Of a stretch of 64,000 bases of DNA, positions 33,665 to 42,936 are shown piece after piece. The stretch spans positions 55,958,372-56,022,371 of the forward strand of contig OZ038500.1 of the NCBI GenBank assembly GCA_964036315.1, written 5' to 3'. This DNA comes from Acanthosepion esculentum (lineage: Eukaryota > Mollusca > Cephalopoda > Sepiida > Sepiidae). A model generated the notes under the pieces. It did not search any database and had not been told where the DNA came from. It saw only the letters and a list, made by a program, of their open reading frames with translations. The position numbers and the translations under genes are program-made. The stretch's first letter is position 1. The number at the start of each line of letters is the position of its first letter.

Positions 33665-33935
33665 TTTTACTGGATTAATCTATCAGACAAGGGTTCGATA
33701 AAAATGTTCAACTCACTCATATTGTAAACTACACCCTGACACAGAGGTGGTACAGCAAGAATTACAATGAATCCTCTTCCATGGGTAAATAGCAGGACAT
33801 TCCGGGTTCTATAGTCTTGGATGGTAACCACAGAGAGAAATGGCAAAAAAATCTGCCTCGTCAGAGAGTGTATCGAAAGATACATGACAGTCTGATCATG
33901 CATCTTTCGATACATGATCGCCTAAGCGTATATCC
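33665..33935. repeat. Repeat R3 copy 1 (pair with 42.28-42.45 kb)
   Basis: Shares GGGTAAATAGCAGGAC, TTGGATGG(T/C)AAC, AGAAATGGCA and the palindromic GTATCGAAAGATACATGA with the inverted copy at 42285-42445. The last 55 bp form a hairpin (GTATCGAAAGATACATGA ... ATCTTTCGATAC). Possibly a SINE; it has GGGTTCGAT (33691) but no clear A box. Confidence 0.6.
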
Positions 33936-34082
33936 CGCATGGCACATAACTGACTGACCGTTCGTTCATGCTTTGAATATTGCTGACACTCAGCTGCTCC
34001 AGATATATATTTAGAGATCCAGGGAAGAATCTGCAACATTATTGGTCCGGATCTGGCATCATGTCCTTGTGATTGAGTGATT

Positions 34083-34443
34083 CGTTTTCTACGGTTTATC
34101 AATCAACCCTTTTCAGGTTATTCAAGGCCAGCAAACATTTCTACATTGTAAGACTTTTTAAAAATTTTTTTAGATACAATAATGATTTAGTTATATAAAT
34201 CTTAATAATTAACCCATACCTGAGGAGGAAGTGGCAGAATCCTACTTTTACTTAGGTTACTTGCGTTTAAGTGGATATAACGAACCCAACGGCTATTGGA
34301 ACTGAATTTCACCACCCGCACATCCATGATTACAGAATCTGGTATTCCCAAGCGGTCAACAATCTAGTTAATGATCAGACTCGACATTGCTTAACTTAAA
34401 GTTATCGTACGGGAACCGGTGTTTCAACGTGATATGGCCGTAA
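34083..34443 (-). mobile_element. 5S-rRNA-derived SINE, copy 4, nested in LINE-A
   Basis: The reverse complement begins CTTACGGCCATATCACGTTG, AACACCGGTTCCCGTACGAT, AGTTAAGCAATGTCGAGTC, TTGACCGCTTGGGAATACC (5S head) and continues into the same body as copy 3, ending ACGGTTTATCAATC-equivalent at 34100. It splits LINE-A right after GATCTGGCATC. Confidence 0.83.
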
Positions 34444-34577
34444 GCAACTCTACCTCTGTCACTTTCCAACCGCCACAATGTAGCTTCCCTGAGTCATTTC
34501 TATAAATACTTTCATGGTAATTGTTCAGATAAACTCTCCGCTTTTCTGCCTAAACCTTACTAAACGGTACTAGATTG

Positions 34578-35570
34578 CTTAGCAACCTTGATATATTTGG
34601 AAAAGATATTCAAATACCCAAGAACGTATATTGACAGCAAACGGGATGTGGATACAGAATGAGTTCAGCAGATGTACAAAAATAGAAAGAGGGCATAAGG
34701 CAAGGGTTTGTCTTCTCACAGGACTTATTCAAGCGAGGAAATACTGAGAAATTTGGAAATCCTACTTGGATTCATCATTGGCAACCATAATCTTAACAAC
34801 ATATGATATGCAGATGAACACAGTGCTGATAGCAGACACGGAAAAGAAATTACAAAACCTCTTACAGAAGATAGCGAAGGAGAGTGAGAAGTGACGAATG
34901 CATGGTCATCAGTAAAAAGATGTGCCCGAAATACGATTTACAGGTTGGGGACCCTAAAATCAAGCAGGTCCGGAAATTTAAATATCTGGGAAGTGTTCTG
35001 ACAGAGGACGGTAAGTGCGACGCTGAGTTCGGAAGTCGTATTGGCATGGACAAAGGCGTATTCCAAAAGCTAGGCAGAGTATTACGAGACAGGAGGATTT
35101 CGTTGGTAACAAAGAAAAGAGTACAGAACTGCTACGTGATATCTGTCCCCCTATACGGCAGCGGATGTTGGACGGTCTCCTCAGAGATGAAGAAGAGATT
35201 CGAGGCAACTGGGGTATGGATCTACAGAAGGATGCTAAGGATATCATAGACTGAACGTGTCAGCAACGATGAGTTTTTGAAGAGGATGCAAGAAAGGAGG
35301 AAACATACTTAACATCAGGAAGAGGCATCTGAGACAGGTAATGAGAGAGGGGGCCTTGAGCAATCTGATACTCACAGGGCGAATAGATGGAAAGATACAC
35401 AAGGGATAGCAACGCGTGACAAACCTAGCGGGCTTAATCAAGTGGATGACGGAACAGGTTCTGGGGGAAGTAGCAAAGGGATAAAACTTATTGAGAGCTA
35501 CAAGGGACAGGGGAAGTGGAGAGCCATGATCGCCTACGTCCTGAAGGGACACGGCACATAAAAGAAGAAA
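34578..35570 (+). pseudogene. EN-RT LINE, 5'-truncated insertion with 9-bp TSD
   Basis: The target duplication ACTAGATTG is at 34569-34577 and 35571-35579. Inside, coding is broken but clear: YLEKIFKYPRTYIDS, NNI.YADEHSAD (degraded YADD), then KQVRKFKYLGSVLTEDGKC, GMDKGVFQKLGRVLRDRRIS, VTKKRVQNCYVISVPLYGS and WIYRRMLRIS (34884-35249), EEALENLTLTG-type and GRIDGKIHKG words in shifted frames, and the end WRAMIAYVLKGHGT-like (35517-35560). This is the family often named craniofacial development protein 2-like. The 3' tail is short and A-rich. Confidence 0.87.
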
Positions 35571-35885
35571 ACTAGATTGGCGCAAGTTCTCATCTTTTTA
35601 CAGTTGAAACGGCTAGATGTAATCGTAAGTTCCATGCTAACAGTGTCTTTTCTCGTACTTCCGCTTGCGGAATTCTCTTTCGGTTTCTTGCTTTCCAGTC
35701 AAGTTTGACCTTCAAAATTTTAAATGCAATGTCAATTGTTATATTCTGTCCTCTTAAATTCTGTTCTTTTATTGTTCTTGCTCCTCAATGCTTTCTTTTT
35801 GTAATATTCTTTTACACTCAGTAACCTCGTGCGTCTTAGTGGCTTTATTGCCTTGCATGGTGGGAAATGATTTAAAAAAAATCCA

Positions 35886-36500
35886 TCTTAATAGGACCTA
35901 AATGACATAATTTTTTTTATCAGTCAGGCATCTAGATACCATAGAATTTTGGACTCGATAATCTCAACTACATCTGAAGCAGTTAACCTTTGCCTTGTGT
36001 CTACAGATTCAAAATCTGTGCAACCCAGGCCAATGATTGAAATCACTATTTCTAAGCCATCAAATTCAGGAAACAAAAATTTACTTCCCTGGGGATATTT
36101 GTGAGTCGTCCTTACGGGGCGTTTAGATATTTTGCTTTTCCGCGACTGTAAGTTATCGTTGATAAATATCTATAGTGTAGAAAATATACTAAGTCTCACG
36201 GAAGCTTTTAAGTCGTGAGGAAGCAGACTTTGTTAAAATGTCAAAATACCTGTCAAAACTAGCAATCGATATAACAGTCAGCTTCAGTGCTTTTATCTTG
36301 GTAGATGATGTAAAGGGAGGAGTGGGTGCCGTCTATTAACTTTAAGTACTATTAATACAATCCTGCCAGTTAAAGAAAGAGAATGAGATGAATTTTAGAC
36401 AGATTGAGAGATGGATAGATGAATATCGATATAAATATGAAATGAGATAGGAAGAAAGATAAGACACATATGAGCGAATATATCTATAGAAGGATAAATA
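35886..36500. other. Unassigned interval
   Basis: No gene or family recognised. Confidence 0.45.
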
Positions 36501-36600
36501 AGAACAAACTCTGATAGATAGATAGATACATAGATACATAGATAGATAGATAGAAACAGACTGTGACAGATAGATATATAGATAAATAGAAACAGACTGT

Positions 36601-36638
<38 letters not shown>

Positions 36639-36716
36639 AACAGACTTTGAAAGATAGATAGATAGATAGATAGAAACAGACTGTAACAGATAGATAGATA
36701 GATAGAAACAGACTGT

Positions 36717-36753
<37 letters not shown>

Positions 36754-36803
36754 ATAGAAACAGACTGTGATAGATATATAGATAGATAGAAACAGACTGT
36801 AAC

Positions 36804-36835
<32 letters not shown>

Positions 36836-36882
36836 TGATTGATAGAAACAGACTGTGATAGATAGATAGATAGATAGTCACA
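36501..36882. repeat. GATA minisatellite with AAACAGACTGTGAT units
   Basis: Blocks of (GATA)3-9 alternate with AGAAACAGACTGTGAT (or CTGTAACA), at least eight times, giving a higher-order repeat of 40-70 bp with variable GATA number. A related but distinct unit, GAACAGACTGTTAT, occurs at 37288-37340. Translated frames ([11 protein letters not shown]) are artefacts. Confidence 0.95.
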
Positions 36883-36885
36883 CAT

Positions 36886-37210
36886 TATGAAATGGACAAA
36901 GTCCGACAATTATTTTTTAAGATATTTTTTTTATGTTTATATGTTCTTTTTATAGATACAATTATTTAAGTATATGCTTTGTTTATAATAAACAGTATTA
37001 ACGACATTTACCGGCCTGAATATCCTAGAAATTTTCAAAGAAAAATCGACCTTGCTAATCGAACGCTCCTCTATGACCCAATTTGTAAAGGCACGTCAGG
37101 CTATATGCCGGTTCCGTATCGGATATAGGTTCGATTCCTGTCGGAGGACGCATATTTTCCATAGCTATTTGTATCTATAAAAATAACGTATAAACATAAA
37201 CAATGTCTTT
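36886..37210 (+). mobile_element. tRNA-like repeat R4 copy 1
   Basis: ATTATGAAATGGACAAAGTCC and GACAATTATT at the left recur inverted at 45.82-45.85 kb. The core 37068-37150 looks tRNA-derived: AAAGGCACGTCAGGCTATATG, then CCGTATCGGATATAGG and TTCGATTCCTGTCGGAGGAC (T-arm and acceptor 3' side). The A-box region is degraded (GACCCAATTTGTAAAGG). Copies at 45.46 (minus) and 45.61 kb (plus) keep GTGGCCGAAACGGTTAAGG. Confidence 0.65.
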
Positions 37211-37329
37211 AAAAATAGGTAGCTAGCTAGCTAGATAGATATGAAATAGATACGTAAATATACATGAACAAACTGAAATAGATCGAGAGGAACAGACTGT
37301 TATAAATAAAGAGATATGAACAGACTGTT

Positions 37330-37360
<31 letters not shown>

Positions 37361-37398
37361 TGAACAATGAAATAGATACATACATATACATGAATAGA

Positions 37399-37445
<47 letters not shown>
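37211..37445. repeat. TAGC/GATA/TA microsatellite cluster
   Basis: Short TAGC, GATA (37329-37360) and (TA)n (37400-37445) arrays with GAACAGACTGTTATA repeats. Confidence 0.9.
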
Positions 37446-37449
<4 letters not shown>

Positions 37450-37605
37450 AATTTCGGTTGGGCTCTTTGGTTTGAGGTGTGAGTTTGTAAACAATGACTA
37501 TTTAAGCTAATATTGCATGACTCTTCGGCAGAATTGAGTCACTGTCAGTCACTGTGTGTTTATCTAAATCTAAAAATAAACACGCTAAAATTCACCTTCA
37601 TCCCT

Positions 37606-37690
37606 GACGTGAGCCGACGGCTTAGTAGTAGAAGTTCCGACTGACGCCAATTCAGTCGGGTTTCGATCCTAGCTAGAGGCAACCGGACGT
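37606..37690 (+). mobile_element. tRNA-like (Pol III promoter-like) head upstream of hammerhead
   Basis: GACGGCTTAGTAGTAGAAG (37616-37634) resembles a tRNA A box, and TCGGGTTTCGATCCTAGC (37658-37675) a T-arm/B box. The spacing is tRNA-like. The block ends about 15 bp before the hammerhead. A tRNA-like head plus ribozyme is the layout of schistosome Sm-alpha SINE-like elements. The fold as a tRNA is imperfect. Confidence 0.5.
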
Positions 37691-37742
37691 CTATCCACAC
37701 TGATGAGCTGTGAAACAGCGAAACAGTCTGTCTGTGGATGAC
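37689..37742 (+). ncRNA. Type I hammerhead ribozyme (HHR-1)
   Basis: All invariant parts are in order: stem I strand GTC-ATCCACA (37689-37699, one T bulge), CTGATGA (37700-37706), stem II GCTG/CAGC with TGAAA loop (37707-37719), GAAA (37720-37723), minimal stem III CAGTCTG (37724-37730), cleavage triplet GTC (37730-37732), and stem I return strand TGTGGATGAC (37733-37742), fully complementary to the first strand. Stem III has only 2-3 pairs, as in the short animal retroelement hammerheads that are thought to work as dimers. Predicted cleavage follows C37732. Homologues are known in Penelope-like elements, retrozymes and SINEs. Confidence 0.85.
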
Positions 37743-38181
37743 AAAAAAATATATATATATAGATAGATAGATATGAACACAGAATTATATAGGTATAATT
37801 GACTATATGATTGAGATAGTTAGAGAAACAGAAAATGATAACGATCGAAAGAAAAGATGAAAAGAAATAAGAGAGAAAAGGTTAAGGCGTGAGTATAAAT
37901 TAAAAAATAACGACGAAAAGGACAAATAATCACGACACCCGTCACGTAAGAACATTCACGCAGACGGACACGGGCGCGGACGCAAACACGCGCACATACA
38001 CAATAAATAATAACCAAGCTTTGCGCCAATGATAAGTGCTTATAAAAAAGAAAAATGGCGAAATATAAGCAGTCAATTGTTGATGACTCCTGACGAGTGG
38101 ACGGACGGGTCCGTCTATGAAATTCAGGAGTCGACAGGCTGAAGGTAACAACCATCAGCTTAGCGACAAACCGTTTACTTG

Positions 38182-38185
<4 letters not shown>

Positions 38186-38237
<52 letters not shown>
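38186..38237. repeat. (TA)n microsatellite
   Basis: Pure TA, left boundary of the inverted hammerhead pair. Confidence 0.95.
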
Positions 38238-38240
<3 letters not shown>

Positions 38241-38310
38241 AGAAATTGTAAGGAGGATTTGATAATTATAATTAAGTAATTCATTGAGTCTAAAAGAAAC
38301 CCCAACATAA

Positions 38311-38369
38311 TGCAGAAAGCACTGGACGACCGTTTCGTCCTATATTTGGGATTCATCAGCAGTGCGCAT
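38311..38369 (-). ncRNA. Type I hammerhead ribozyme (HHR-2)
   Basis: Minus strand: ATGC-GCACTG stem I strand, CTGATGA (38359-38353), stem II ATCC/GGAC with CAAATATA loop (three pairs plus an A-C mismatch where the sister copy has G-C), GAAA (38336-38333), stem III CGGTCG, triplet GTC (ending 38325), stem I return CAGTGC (38324-38319), a TTTCT bulge and distal GCAT pairing with ATGC. The stem I internal loop plus stem II loop are placed as in natural fast-cleaving type I hammerheads. The stem II change may weaken it. Confidence 0.8.
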
Positions 38370-38610
38370 CCACTACCGAGAATTGAAACCCTGACAGTTG
38401 GGCAAACATCATACCAACTGTTCAACGGGCCTCGGTGACGAAGAGATAGCAAATCAGACTCAATATAGCGCCGCTATATTGGTGATAGTAGTCCTGGCTC
38501 CAGGGGGCACAATCCTATGGTTATAGAGAATTTCACTTGAGTTCCACCACGGAATATGTGAGCGAGCGGTTTGATAACCTAACTGTCAGGGTTTCAATTC
38601 TCGGTAGTGG

Positions 38611-38671
38611 ATGCGCACTGCTGATGAGTCCCAAATATAGGACGAAACGGCCGTCCGAGTGCTTTCTGCAT
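38611..38671 (+). ncRNA. Type I hammerhead ribozyme (HHR-3)
   Basis: ATGC-GCACTG (38611-38620), CTGATGA (38621-38627), stem II GTCC (38628-38631)/GGAC (38640-38643), GAAA (38644-38647), stem III CGGCCG (38648-38653), TC (38654-38655; triplet GTC), stem I return CGAGTGC with one bulged G, TTTCT bulge and distal GCAT. Core intact, stem II perfect. Sister of HHR-2 in inverted orientation; the pair differs by compensatory and neutral changes in loops and stem III. Confidence 0.83.
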
Positions 38672-38705
38672 TCTGTTGAGGTTTCTTTCAGACTCAATGA
38701 ATTAC

Positions 38706-38711
<6 letters not shown>

Positions 38712-38765
<54 letters not shown>
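38712..38765. repeat. (TA)n microsatellite
   Basis: Pure TA, right boundary of the inverted hammerhead pair, then (GATA)n. Confidence 0.95.
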
Positions 38766-38766
<1 letters not shown>

Positions 38767-39027
38767 TAGATAGATAGAAAGAAAATGGTGTAATGTAAAA
38801 GGGAATCGGCTTAAGAATCTGGCTGCGACTGCGCATAATAAAAATTTTAGAAATTGTGTACACCCTCATATATATTTAGATGAAATGATTTGTGACTGAC
38901 TTACCCGGATGTTTGTTGGAGAAGTGAGAAATCAATTAGGAAAATCAATCTTCACTACCTACCTTAACTACTGCCAAGATTGAAGTCGCCACAAATAGCT
39001 TTTACACCAATTGGCAGCGGTCAGTCT

Positions 39028-39091
39028 AATATATATATATATATCTGAAAATAATATATATATCTGAAAATAATATATATATATATCTGAA

Positions 39092-39135
<44 letters not shown>

Positions 39136-39175
39136 ATAAAATAATATATATATATATATATTATTTTCAGATAGA
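39028..39175. repeat. TA-rich palindromic array with TCTGAAAATAATA units
   Basis: Three ATCTGAAAATAATATA units (39043-39100) lead into (TA)n and are closed by TATTATTTTCAGATA (39158-39172), the inverse of the unit. The whole block can fold on itself. Confidence 0.8.
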
Positions 39176-39657
39176 GTAAATCTGCAAAGGAACGAAATGA
39201 TTAAAAACATTCTTAGACGACACGTTTTGTCCTCTGAGGGACATTATCAAGACAATAAAGGATTTATTTTGTTGCACGTGTTTATATTCAGAAACGATGA
39301 TGTCATTGTGTTATCAAGGCTTTTTAATTTGAGAACGTTCGTCAATGTTCATCAGGCGGTTGAAAGTTCAGTCAAAACATGTGAAGAACACAATGTGTTA
39401 TAATTCAGTCAGCAACAAGTGAGCGAGTGATATTCAACAAATAACTGAATATTGTTTAAAGTGTCAACAGATTGTTATGGTATAGGATGGACGGATGTGC
39501 TGTACATCTTCAAGAACATGAGGCAATGGATTTAAACGTCTTCTTTTGATTTTTCAATGTATTTGTGGTCGTGTAATCAAAACTCATGCGATGGTGTCGG
39601 GCTGTCGGTTCCTAGGAACTGAGTTGCTTGAACCTCATACGTCGAATAGGACGGGAG

Positions 39658-39661
<4 letters not shown>

Positions 39662-39711
<50 letters not shown>
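39662..39711. repeat. (TA)n microsatellite
   Basis: Pure TA directly joined to a truncated hammerhead repeat. Confidence 0.95.
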
Positions 39712-39713
<2 letters not shown>

Positions 39714-39887
39714 CGCATCGTAAGAGTCTGGGTTCAATTTTCGGTAGTGGATGCGCACTGCTGATGTGTTCCAAGTATAGGACGAAATGACCGTCCATTG
39801 TTTTATGCATTCTGTTTTGGTTTCTCTAGGCTTGATGAGTTACTTAATTATGATTATCTCAAATCATCGTAATAATTTCTACTACTG
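39712..39887 (+). mobile_element. Hammerhead-bearing repeat, copy with mutated core (HHR-4)
   Basis: From GCGCATCGTAAGAGTCTGG through GGTTCAATTTTCGGTAGTGG (B-box-like) to ATGCGCACTG, CTGATGT (39761-39767; the final invariant A is T), GTTCC/GGAC, GAAA (39784-39787), TGACCG, TC and CATTG. Downstream sequence (CATTCTGTTTTGGTTTC, GATGAGTTACTTAATTA) matches the outer arm of the 38.6 kb copy. The core mutation should abolish cleavage. Confidence 0.75.
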
Positions 39888-39930
<43 letters not shown>

Positions 39931-39991
39931 AATATATTTATATTTATATATTTATGTATAAATATATATATATATATCACACACACACACA

Positions 39992-40050
<59 letters not shown>
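39888..40050. repeat. (TA)n and (CA)n cluster
   Basis: (TA)n 39888-39928 and 39997-40050 with a short CACACACA run at 39978. Confidence 0.93.
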
Positions 40051-40056
<6 letters not shown>

Positions 40057-40189
40057 GTATATATATATGTATATACATACACAATATAAATATCTCCCAC
40101 ATTTTAAACTGTCATCAATGTGGTAGTGAACTTAGCTAAGAAGCAATGACGACTTCATCTAGCTAATATCTTACCATTTTGTTTCAGAT

Positions 40190-40497
40190 TCCATCAGGGC
40201 TTTGACCGACATTGTGCGTTTGCTGCTGAAAGATATTTTTAAGACTCGTGAATCTGTAATCGCAACACGGAGAGGTTTTCGTGGTCATTTCATGTTATGT
40301 TGGAATGATGATATTCCGAATAGATAATCGATACTGCTATGGACAGTAAATTTCAGGGCTACAGGTTCAGCGCGTAAAAGAAAGAAGACATGCAAGATCT
40401 GGAAACGCTCTAACTTCTAGAAAATTCTAGTAAAAAATCTACAAAGGTTTATTATGAACAGAGGTCACCATTTGGAGGATATCATTTTAGAAACAAA
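40190..40497 (+). pseudogene. Mariner-type transposase remnant, internally deleted
   Basis: N-terminal HTH words: HCAFAAERYF, one-base frameshift, KTRESVIATRRGFRGHF, then NDDIPNR, WTVNFRATGSARKRKK (40205-40390). This is the 'ER...YY.T.S...V...FR..F....P.R..I..W...F..TGS' layout of mariner-like (DUF4817) transposases. It then jumps to FIMNRGHHLEDIILETK and a stop (40450-40487), which looks like the protein's extreme C-terminus. The catalytic DDE part (roughly 250 residues) is missing, so it is a non-autonomous deletion derivative. Confidence 0.62.
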
Positions 40498-40597
40498 ATG
40501 AATAAAAATTATAATCATTTCAGTGGAGTAAATTTGTTACTAGCAGTTACCTAGGTCGTGTTGTCCGCCTTTAAAATGGGGGAGGTATTTCTGCCGC

Positions 40598-40868
<271 letters not shown>

Positions 40869-40871
<3 letters not shown>

Positions 40872-40950
40872 CGCATCGTAAGAGTCTGGGTTCAATTTTC
40901 GGTAGTGGATGCGCACTGCTGATGTGTTCCAAGTATAGGACGAAATGTTT
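40869..40950 (+). mobile_element. Hammerhead repeat, truncated duplicate of 39.71 kb (HHR-5)
   Basis: Identical by eye to 39711-39788 from TTGCGCATCGTAAGAG through CTGATGT and GACGAAATG. It then diverges after GAAATG into TTTGAGCATTTTATATTA, so stem III, the cleavage triplet and the stem I return strand are missing. Confidence 0.8.
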
Positions 40951-40958
40951 GAGCATTT

Positions 40959-41034
<76 letters not shown>

Positions 41035-41047
41035 AAATGCTCAAACA
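40946..41047. repeat. (TA)n at the centre of a perfect palindrome
   Basis: TGTTTGAGCATTTTATATTA lies to the left and its exact reverse complement TAATATAAAATGCTCAAACA to the right (41028-41047) of (TA)n at 40963-41027. The whole 100-bp block is self-complementary. Confidence 0.9.
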
Positions 41048-41211
41048 CTAATATTCCACGGTTAATTGAATTTGTAGGTCTGATCAATGGAATCGTGATT
41101 ACGATTGCAATGTAATAAATTATAACAATGGAATATTAGTGCTTGAGCCTTTTATATTATATTCTTGCTCTGTCCTGGACATTGAGCTCCACCTGAATTC
41201 TATCCTCTTGG

Positions 41212-41214
<3 letters not shown>
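41031..41214. repeat. Repeat R2 copy 2
   Basis: Inverted relative to 17.70-17.84 kb. Also contains its own inverted pair: GCTCAAACACTAATATTCCA (41039-41058) and TGGAATATTAGTGCTTGAGC (41129-41148) around a GGAATCGTGATTACGATTGC core. Confidence 0.78.
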
Positions 41215-41254
<40 letters not shown>

Positions 41255-41356
41255 CTCTCTTTCTCTCTCTCTCTCTTTTATACAGATACACACACACAAA
41301 CACACACACAAAAAACACACACACACACACACACACTCATATATATATATATATAT
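41215..41356. repeat. (TA)n, (CT)n, (CA)n, (TA)n cluster
   Basis: (TA)n 41215-41250, CT-rich to 41278, (CA)n 41288-41336 with A-run interruption, (TA)n to 41356. Confidence 0.93.
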
Positions 41357-41955
41357 TTGGGTGTGTCTGTAGGTTTAAAACGAAAGATGGTATACCTGTG
41401 TTTCTTATAATATGTAGATTTAATAAAAATAATGATAAAATTCGAGGAATAAGAAGCCAAGGAAATTTTAACAATATTGGAAATAAGATTGATGATATTT
41501 GTTATATATTAGCCTTTTGACTAAATTGAAGCAGGAAGAGAAAGATTTAAAAGTCGAAATTTTCCAACATTTTATTCCTTATCTAGTTGACAGAGGACGC
41601 ATTTAATGCCATTTTGCATTCCGATCAATTTCCCGCCAGATCCCTTAAATGGGGACGCTTGTTTTGCAAAAAGATCCATAGCTACAACGGATAAATTAAA
41701 AATTATAAAATGATTATAATAGAACGCGTTCTCCCGTGTTTTTATTTTTTTTATAAATCACCATCGCAATGAAAGGCAGACTCACCTCTGACGATGATAT
41801 TGAAGGAGATCGAAATGTAGTTGGGTAGGAAAGAACTACGGCGCCTTCCTTGATGAATTTCATCTTAATATCATGAAACTGCTTAGACAACGGATCAGTA
41901 CAAAAAAAGACATAATATGTCTCTATTAATTAATATGTATATATATATATAAATA
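41357..41955. other. Unassigned interval
   Basis: No gene or repeat recognised. Confidence 0.45.
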
Positions 41956-41956
41956 T

Positions 41957-42044
41957 ATGAAGATAGAGATAGAGCGTATGTAAATATAAATATAAAAGTG
42001 AACATTGAAGTCAACACCCAGAGGCGACAGAGGTGTTACATGCT
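41957..42044 (+). repeat. H2-module arm fused to PLE 5' fragment
   Basis: GATAGAGCGTATGTAAATAT, AAAAGTGAACATTGAAGTCAA and CAGAGGCGACAG are the H2 arm. It breaks off at TGCTAGGCGCACG, where PLE N-terminal coding-like sequence follows. Confidence 0.7.
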
Positions 42045-42181
42045 AGGCGCACGTTATATAATTTATCCTCTGAAAAGAAAAACTTTATTAGATCGCACGA
42101 GAAATTATATAAAAAACTAAATAAAAGCACCTTGTCAGTCGTTTTTAATGAAATGTGCATGAAAGAAGGATTGCTGCCTAA

Positions 42182-42183
<2 letters not shown>
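42040..42183 (+). pseudogene. Penelope-like N-terminal ORF fragment
   Basis: RTLYNLSSEKKNFIRSHEKL then NKSTLSVVFNEMCMKEGLLPKY (42045-42182), open to the (CA)n array. Homologous to minus-strand 43.09-43.30 kb (KKMIRKQEKLNKKHNRTNLLVVFN). The basic Lys-rich character and 'LLPKY' end fit the N-terminus of PLE proteins, but the call rests on position and resemblance. Confidence 0.5.

Positions 42184-42265
<82 letters not shown>
42184..42265. repeat. (CA)n/(TA)n
   Basis: (CA)n 42184-42224 then (TA)n. Confidence 0.95.
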
Positions 42266-42284
42266 CATATAGTCAGTTTTATGC

Positions 42285-42445
42285 AATGCGATCATGTATC
42301 TTTCGATACATGACTAACTAGGTAGATTTTTTCCCTGCAGTAGACTGCCATTTCTTTCTACAGTAGACCAGTTGCCATCCAAGGCAATAGAGCCCGGCTT
42401 GTCCTGCTATTTACCCATAGCTGGAGGAGGAGAAGAAAAGTATTA
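42285..42445. repeat. Repeat R3 copy 2
   Basis: Inverted relative to 33.67-33.93 kb; starts with the ATGTATCTTTCGATACATGA palindrome and contains GTCCTGCTATTTACCCATAG. Confidence 0.6.
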
Positions 42446-42481
42446 ATACGCTCCCCAAGAGTATTAGCACGTAAGTGAAGG

Positions 42482-42541
<60 letters not shown>
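42482..42541. repeat. (TA)n
   Basis: Pure TA. Confidence 0.96.
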
Positions 42542-42544
<3 letters not shown>

Positions 42545-42849
42545 ATTCATTGTGAAAACTAATAATTATGTGTATAATGTGAGTTTTTTGTTTCACCTTC
42601 AAGCAAGTTTTATGTTAAAATGCTACCCCTAGGAAATTTGGGGATTTAAATATATGAAAGACATTAATGAAGTTTGACCAATATGTATCGGAGCAACTGA
42701 GGCAGAGTTAAAATACCCGGTTTGTTTTTATGAACGTGTGGGTACTGTTCTTCTCGCGTACTTTCTGAAATGGCGCCAAGTCTAAAGATTCACATCGGAG
42801 CCAATAAGTCAATGACAGTAGCAAATCTGAATGAATCATGCCAGAGAAC

Positions 42850-42860
42850 ACACACACACA

Positions 42861-42936
<76 letters not shown>

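Larger units (their letters stand above)
33945..35885 (+). mobile_element. LINE-A copy carrying two nested insertions
   Basis: Segment 1 (33945-34080): VRSCFEYC, EIQGRICNIIGPDLAS. Segment 2 (34444-34577): LASQ/LCHFPTATM.., [16 protein letters not shown] residues up to ACTAGATTG. Segment 3 (35571-35885): ACTAGATTGGCGCAAG, then the tail and the 3' end CCTTGCATGGTGGGAAATG. The three pieces are collinear with intact family members, so the 5S SINE and the EN-RT element between them are later insertions. Confidence 0.82.
38262..38712. mobile_element. Inverted-repeat element with two hammerheads
   Basis: Left arm 38262-38400 and right arm 38578-38712 are inverted copies (TAATTAAGTAATTCATTGAG ... 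AACCCTGACAGTT against AACTGTCAGGG ... CTCAATGAATTACTTAATTA) with few differences, separated by about 178 bp. Each arm holds a hammerhead in opposite orientation. The spacer includes a 19-bp palindrome (AATATAGCG C CGCTATATT, 38461-38479). (TA)n lies on both outer sides. Inverted terminal copies are typical of Penelope-type pLTR arrangements. Confidence 0.8.

Noticed and set aside
35244..35585. 113-residue minus-strand frame
   Set aside because: Antisense shadow of the EN-RT LINE.
36342..36909. 180-residue and 141-residue frames rich in YLSIYLS
   Set aside because: Translation of the GATA/TCTA minisatellite; the frames exist because the repeat lacks stops.
37820..38452. 210-residue minus-strand frame
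   Set aside because: Crosses a (TA)n tract and a hammerhead repeat; no coherent domain, so an accidental frame.
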